Assembly (NCBI RefSeq): GCF_001558155.1
Contig: NZ_LOAS01000002.1
Location: 431,089-495,088 of the forward strand
Length of the DNA stretch: 64,000 nucleotides
Reading direction: 5' to 3'
Source of the DNA: Aliiruegeria sabulilitoris
GTDB taxonomy: Bacteria; Pseudomonadota; Alphaproteobacteria; Rhodobacterales; Rhodobacteraceae
The position numbers and the translations under genes are program-made. The notes under the pieces were generated by a model. That model did no database searches. It was not told the DNA's origin and saw only the letters and a program-made list of their open reading frames with translations. This document shows, one piece after another, positions 61,829 through 64,000 of this stretch (its first letter is position 1; each line of letters begins with the position of its first letter).

Positions 61829-62465
61829 TAGAAAAATCTTAATCATTTGATTTTTATTTGATATTTTTCATTTTACGCGCACGGTTCCCCCATAAATTCC
61901 CCCACTTGACCTTGGAACGCCCCGGAAACTGGCCCCGATTTGTCGCAGACAGATTCGGGCGATGGCCCACCTTGCTAGTCGCACAAAGATTCTCATTCAC
62001 TCCCCCAACAGAGAGAGGGGGGCGGTCAATCTCCGCAACCGCTGCACCGGAAACCCTGCGCCATCCTGCGTATGAAATATGCCCTCGGGAAAGGGGGTGT
62101 CGCCTCCGTTCTGGCGCCGACGTGACCTGAATTTCTTGAATTGCGGATGCGTGCGAAGGGCGGGGAGCACGGTTTCCTGGTTCAAGGCCCTGCAAATCCG
62201 AGCCCCCCTCTACCCGTACTAAGTTGAAGCGTCAGCTTTGCCGACTTATCTGTCATTTTCCGCAGTGCAGCGTTTCCTCCCGAACTTACCGTTGGATCGT
62301 CCACACAGATGAAGACCGGACGTTCGCCCCTACACTCAACAAGGGCATCTCAGCGAACGTTTTTTGCACCAAGAGAAGGCTGCTACCTGCGAAATTTTGC
62401 CGTTCGCTAGTTTTTGGCGTAAGTGGGGCAAAGAATTTTCGGGAAACCTTTGAAGCCGACATCTA
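61829..62465. other. Low-G+C region after tRNA-Arg, no supported gene
   Basis: 637 bases. It begins with a very A+T-rich stretch (61831-61870) holding a 7-bp stem (AAAAATC/GATTTTT, 61832-61855) that may end the tRNA transcript. A minus-strand frame (61854-62195) is open, with a basic tail, but has no recognisable domain. No direct repeat of the tRNA 3' end was found by eye. Confidence 0.5.
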
Positions 62466-63554
62466 TTAATTTGCCACACGAATTGGTGATAGCAAGAAGC
62501 CGTGCTTTGTGTTTCCGTTGTGCCCGTAACCAATAATATACCCATCATCATTGATATCGTTCGCTGATCGAAGTGTCCATCCAAGCTCGGGATCAATAAG
62601 GTCGCTCAAATTTCGAAGACCATTCTTGCGGTCCCATATAAACGCTCCAACACCACCTTTTAACGAACTCCACCCAACGATCTGACCGTTGGAGTTTATG
62701 CCAAGCGCCTCGCTTGAATTGTTGCTAAAAAAATTACTGAGATGCCCAAGTTCCTGCACTCCAGCATCATTGCTCCAAAGAAATGCCACCGACTCACCAC
62801 GGTGGCTCGTCATAGTTCCGACCACTTGACCGGAGTCGTTGATAGCGCTGGCTGCGCCCCCTGTTACTCCATCAAGAACAGCTTGCCGAGAATCCAACTT
62901 GTCCCCTAGATTCCAAACAATTGCGCGATTCCAGCCAAACGGGTGATGTGTTGATAGGGTGCTGACGCCCGCCACCTCCCCAAGGTTGTTGATCGATTTT
63001 GCAACAGTGGTTTCGCTACCGTTCTCCGCGGTTCCAAGATCAATTAGCCCCTGTCCGTCTTGCCAAACAAATGCACGCTTTCCACTCTCGGTGCTGCTCT
63101 GCCCCACCACTTGCCCAGCATTGTTTATGTCCCAAGCATGACTGTTGCCGCTAAACTGCGGTAGGGCACCAAGATCAACTATGCGCTTGCTGCTTTGCCA
63201 CAGGGATGCGTGCCCGACATACGGCCCAAAACTTTCGCCAACTACTTGCCCAAGATCGTTGATACCATCCGCGCGGCTAAATTCCATTCCATCCAGAACG
63301 CCAAGGTCTACCATTCCGGTCTCGACTTGCCAGATGAATGCTCGAGTACCTGCATGAGAACCGCTGTAACCAACAACCATTCCGACATTATTAATTGCTG
63401 TGGCGTGACTGTGATCTAGCCCACCAGGCAAATCACCCAAGTCCGTAATTGTGTATCTGATTGAAGCCGTTCTGACGGACATGGAGCGCCCGTAGCCGAT
63501 CATCATGAACATGATTGCGACCACAGCGACGACGACCATAGTGAGTCTTTGCAT
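62466..63554 (-). CDS. Exported HAF-repeat protein
   Basis: 362 residues from the ATG at 63554; a TTG six codons upstream overlaps the -10 box and is rejected. Signal-anchor (MVVVAVVAIMFMMIGYG) then seven repeats of about 45 residues, each with xxAxxINNxGQVVGxS followed by AFIWxxxxGxxDLG. This is the HAF family of predicted extracellular beta-repeat proteins of unknown function. The gene has clearly lower G+C (about 42-48% in the lines counted) than the rest of the window and different codon choice (many AAT, ATT, TTG), pointing to transfer. It stands alone. Confidence 0.88.
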   Translation of the reverse strand: MQRLTMVVVAVVAIMFMMIGYGRSMSVRTASIRYTITDLGDLPGGLDHSHATAINNVGMVVGYSGSHAGTRAFIWQVETGMVDLGVLDGMEFSRADGINDLGQVVGESFGPYVGHASLWQSSKRIVDLGALPQFSGNSHAWDINNAGQVVGQSSTESGKRAFVWQDGQGLIDLGTAENGSETTVAKSINNLGEVAGVSTLSTHHPFGWNRAIVWNLGDKLDSRQAVLDGVTGGAASAINDSGQVVGTMTSHRGESVAFLWSNDAGVQELGHLSNFFSNNSSEALGINSNGQIVGWSSLKGGVGAFIWDRKNGLRNLSDLIDPELGWTLRSANDINDDGYIIGYGHNGNTKHGFLLSPIRVAN

Positions 63555-63560
63555 AACGAA

Positions 63561-63569
63561 ATTATACCA
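63561..63569 (-). promoter_or_regulatory. Extended -10 promoter of the HAF gene
   Basis: TGGTATAAT on the minus strand, with perfect TATAAT at 63561-63566, lies six bases before the ATG. Transcription would start at or next to the ATG, implying a leaderless mRNA. The -35 region (TCCTAT) is poor. Confidence 0.6.
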
Positions 63570-64000
63570 CAACGAGCGCGACGATAGGAAGTTAAGCCAA
63601 AGTCCGACGTAGCCGAGTGCCTGTTGTATTTGCAGCTCTCGGTTCCGTGCCCTCTCGCATAGGAAACTTCTAGCTCATACCGAGCATCCGGAACGTTTCG
63701 TCAGATCTCTCCAACGTCGGAGGTGCCGCCGCTGATTCAATACACAGAATTGGGTCGATTGGGCTCGTCACGGTCGTTTGCCGCGCTGAGTTTGGATGGC
63801 GGCATCCGGGTCAACGGGTGATGCCGCGTGTGCGAAGCTCTCGAACCGTGAGAACGGCAGGATTGCGCAGTCAACGGACCTTCCATCGCCAATGGGTCAC
63901 AGCGGCAACGTACCGACCGGCCAAGGTCTAGTATGCCGACCTTGCCGCCGCTCGCGGCAACCGCAACGCCGCTTGATCTGCGCTCCTTGCGTCCGATCAC
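63570..64000. other. Right edge, no supported gene
   Basis: 431 bases. Short frames only; one minus-strand frame (63737-64000) runs off the window and has low-complexity basic composition without a recognisable domain. Composition rises again in the last 200 bases. Confidence 0.4.

Noticed and set aside
61854-62195. Possible integrase remnant after tRNA-Arg on the minus strand
   Set aside because: The tail (KWGNLWGNRARKMK) vaguely recalls ends of tRNA-site integrases, but there is no catalytic Arg-His-Tyr motif and most of the frame has no similarity.

Overview
The window looks like a chromosomal segment from an alphaproteobacterium of the Rhodobacteraceae (Roseobacter group). Support: high G+C coding DNA (about 60-65% where I counted), many ATGA-overlapped operons, a PopZ/TolC/Pcm cluster, a urea ABC importer, TRAP transport beside malonyl-CoA synthetase, and a De Ley-Doudoroff style galactose operon. 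No rRNA, CRISPR array or insertion sequence was seen. One tRNA gene, tRNA-Arg(UCU), is present near the right end.

Layout. 0.2-6 kb: a small conserved protein with a strong terminator; a minus-strand cluster pcm-tolC-popZ-like; a plus-strand pair of a small membrane protein and a membrane-anchored zinc-ribbon protein. 6-12 kb: urtABCDE (minus). 12.3-14.3 kb: a small envelope operon (AI-2E family permease, coiled-coil/TM protein, holin-like protein). 14.9-19.7 kb: a thiamin salvage operon thiM-thiE-thiD-thiY-thiZ-thiX under a TPP riboswitch whose downstream hairpin hides the thiM ribosome binding site. 19.9-26 kb: a malonate-type locus (CaiB/BaiF CoA-transferase, MatB, DctPQM TRAP transporter). 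26.5-40 kb: a galactoside catabolic locus. An IclR regulator and a MalK-type ATPase are transcribed divergently from binding protein, two permeases, GH36 alpha-galactosidase, SDR dehydrogenase, DgoK, DgoA, SMP-30 lactonase, GH42 beta-galactosidase and mutarotase. Together these would import alpha- and beta-galactosides, hydrolyse them, and oxidise galactose to pyruvate plus glyceraldehyde-3-phosphate. Galactonate dehydratase is not in the window, and the SDR has Asn where the catalytic Lys should be.

40-50.8 kb holds mostly housekeeping genes: gltX, a zincin, a Tat-exported metallo-beta-lactamase-fold enzyme, a PfkB-type kinase, ArsC, an alarmone-hydrolase-like HD protein with an extra C-terminal domain, MgtE, an SMR-like protein lacking the usual Glu, glutamine-dependent NAD synthetase, and an exported protein of 18 MORN repeats. 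51-53.6 kb: leuA preceded by a leader peptide with five consecutive Leu codons and an attenuator-like hairpin, then a YdcF-like protein. 53.9-61.6 kb: the cell-shape operon mreB-mreC-mreD-mrdA-rodA, translationally coupled to a hydroxyacid dehydrogenase and followed by a coiled-coil methyltransferase.

After tRNA-Arg (61.75 kb) the composition drops to roughly 42-48% G+C in the lines I counted. The only recognisable gene there is an exported HAF-repeat protein with an extended -10 promoter so close to its ATG that the mRNA may be leaderless. This looks like the edge of a horizontally acquired segment, but no integrase is visible. The observations I rate highest are the galactoside operon with its odd dehydrogenase, the leu leader, the PopZ-like gene, the HD fusion and the tRNA-bounded low-GC segment.
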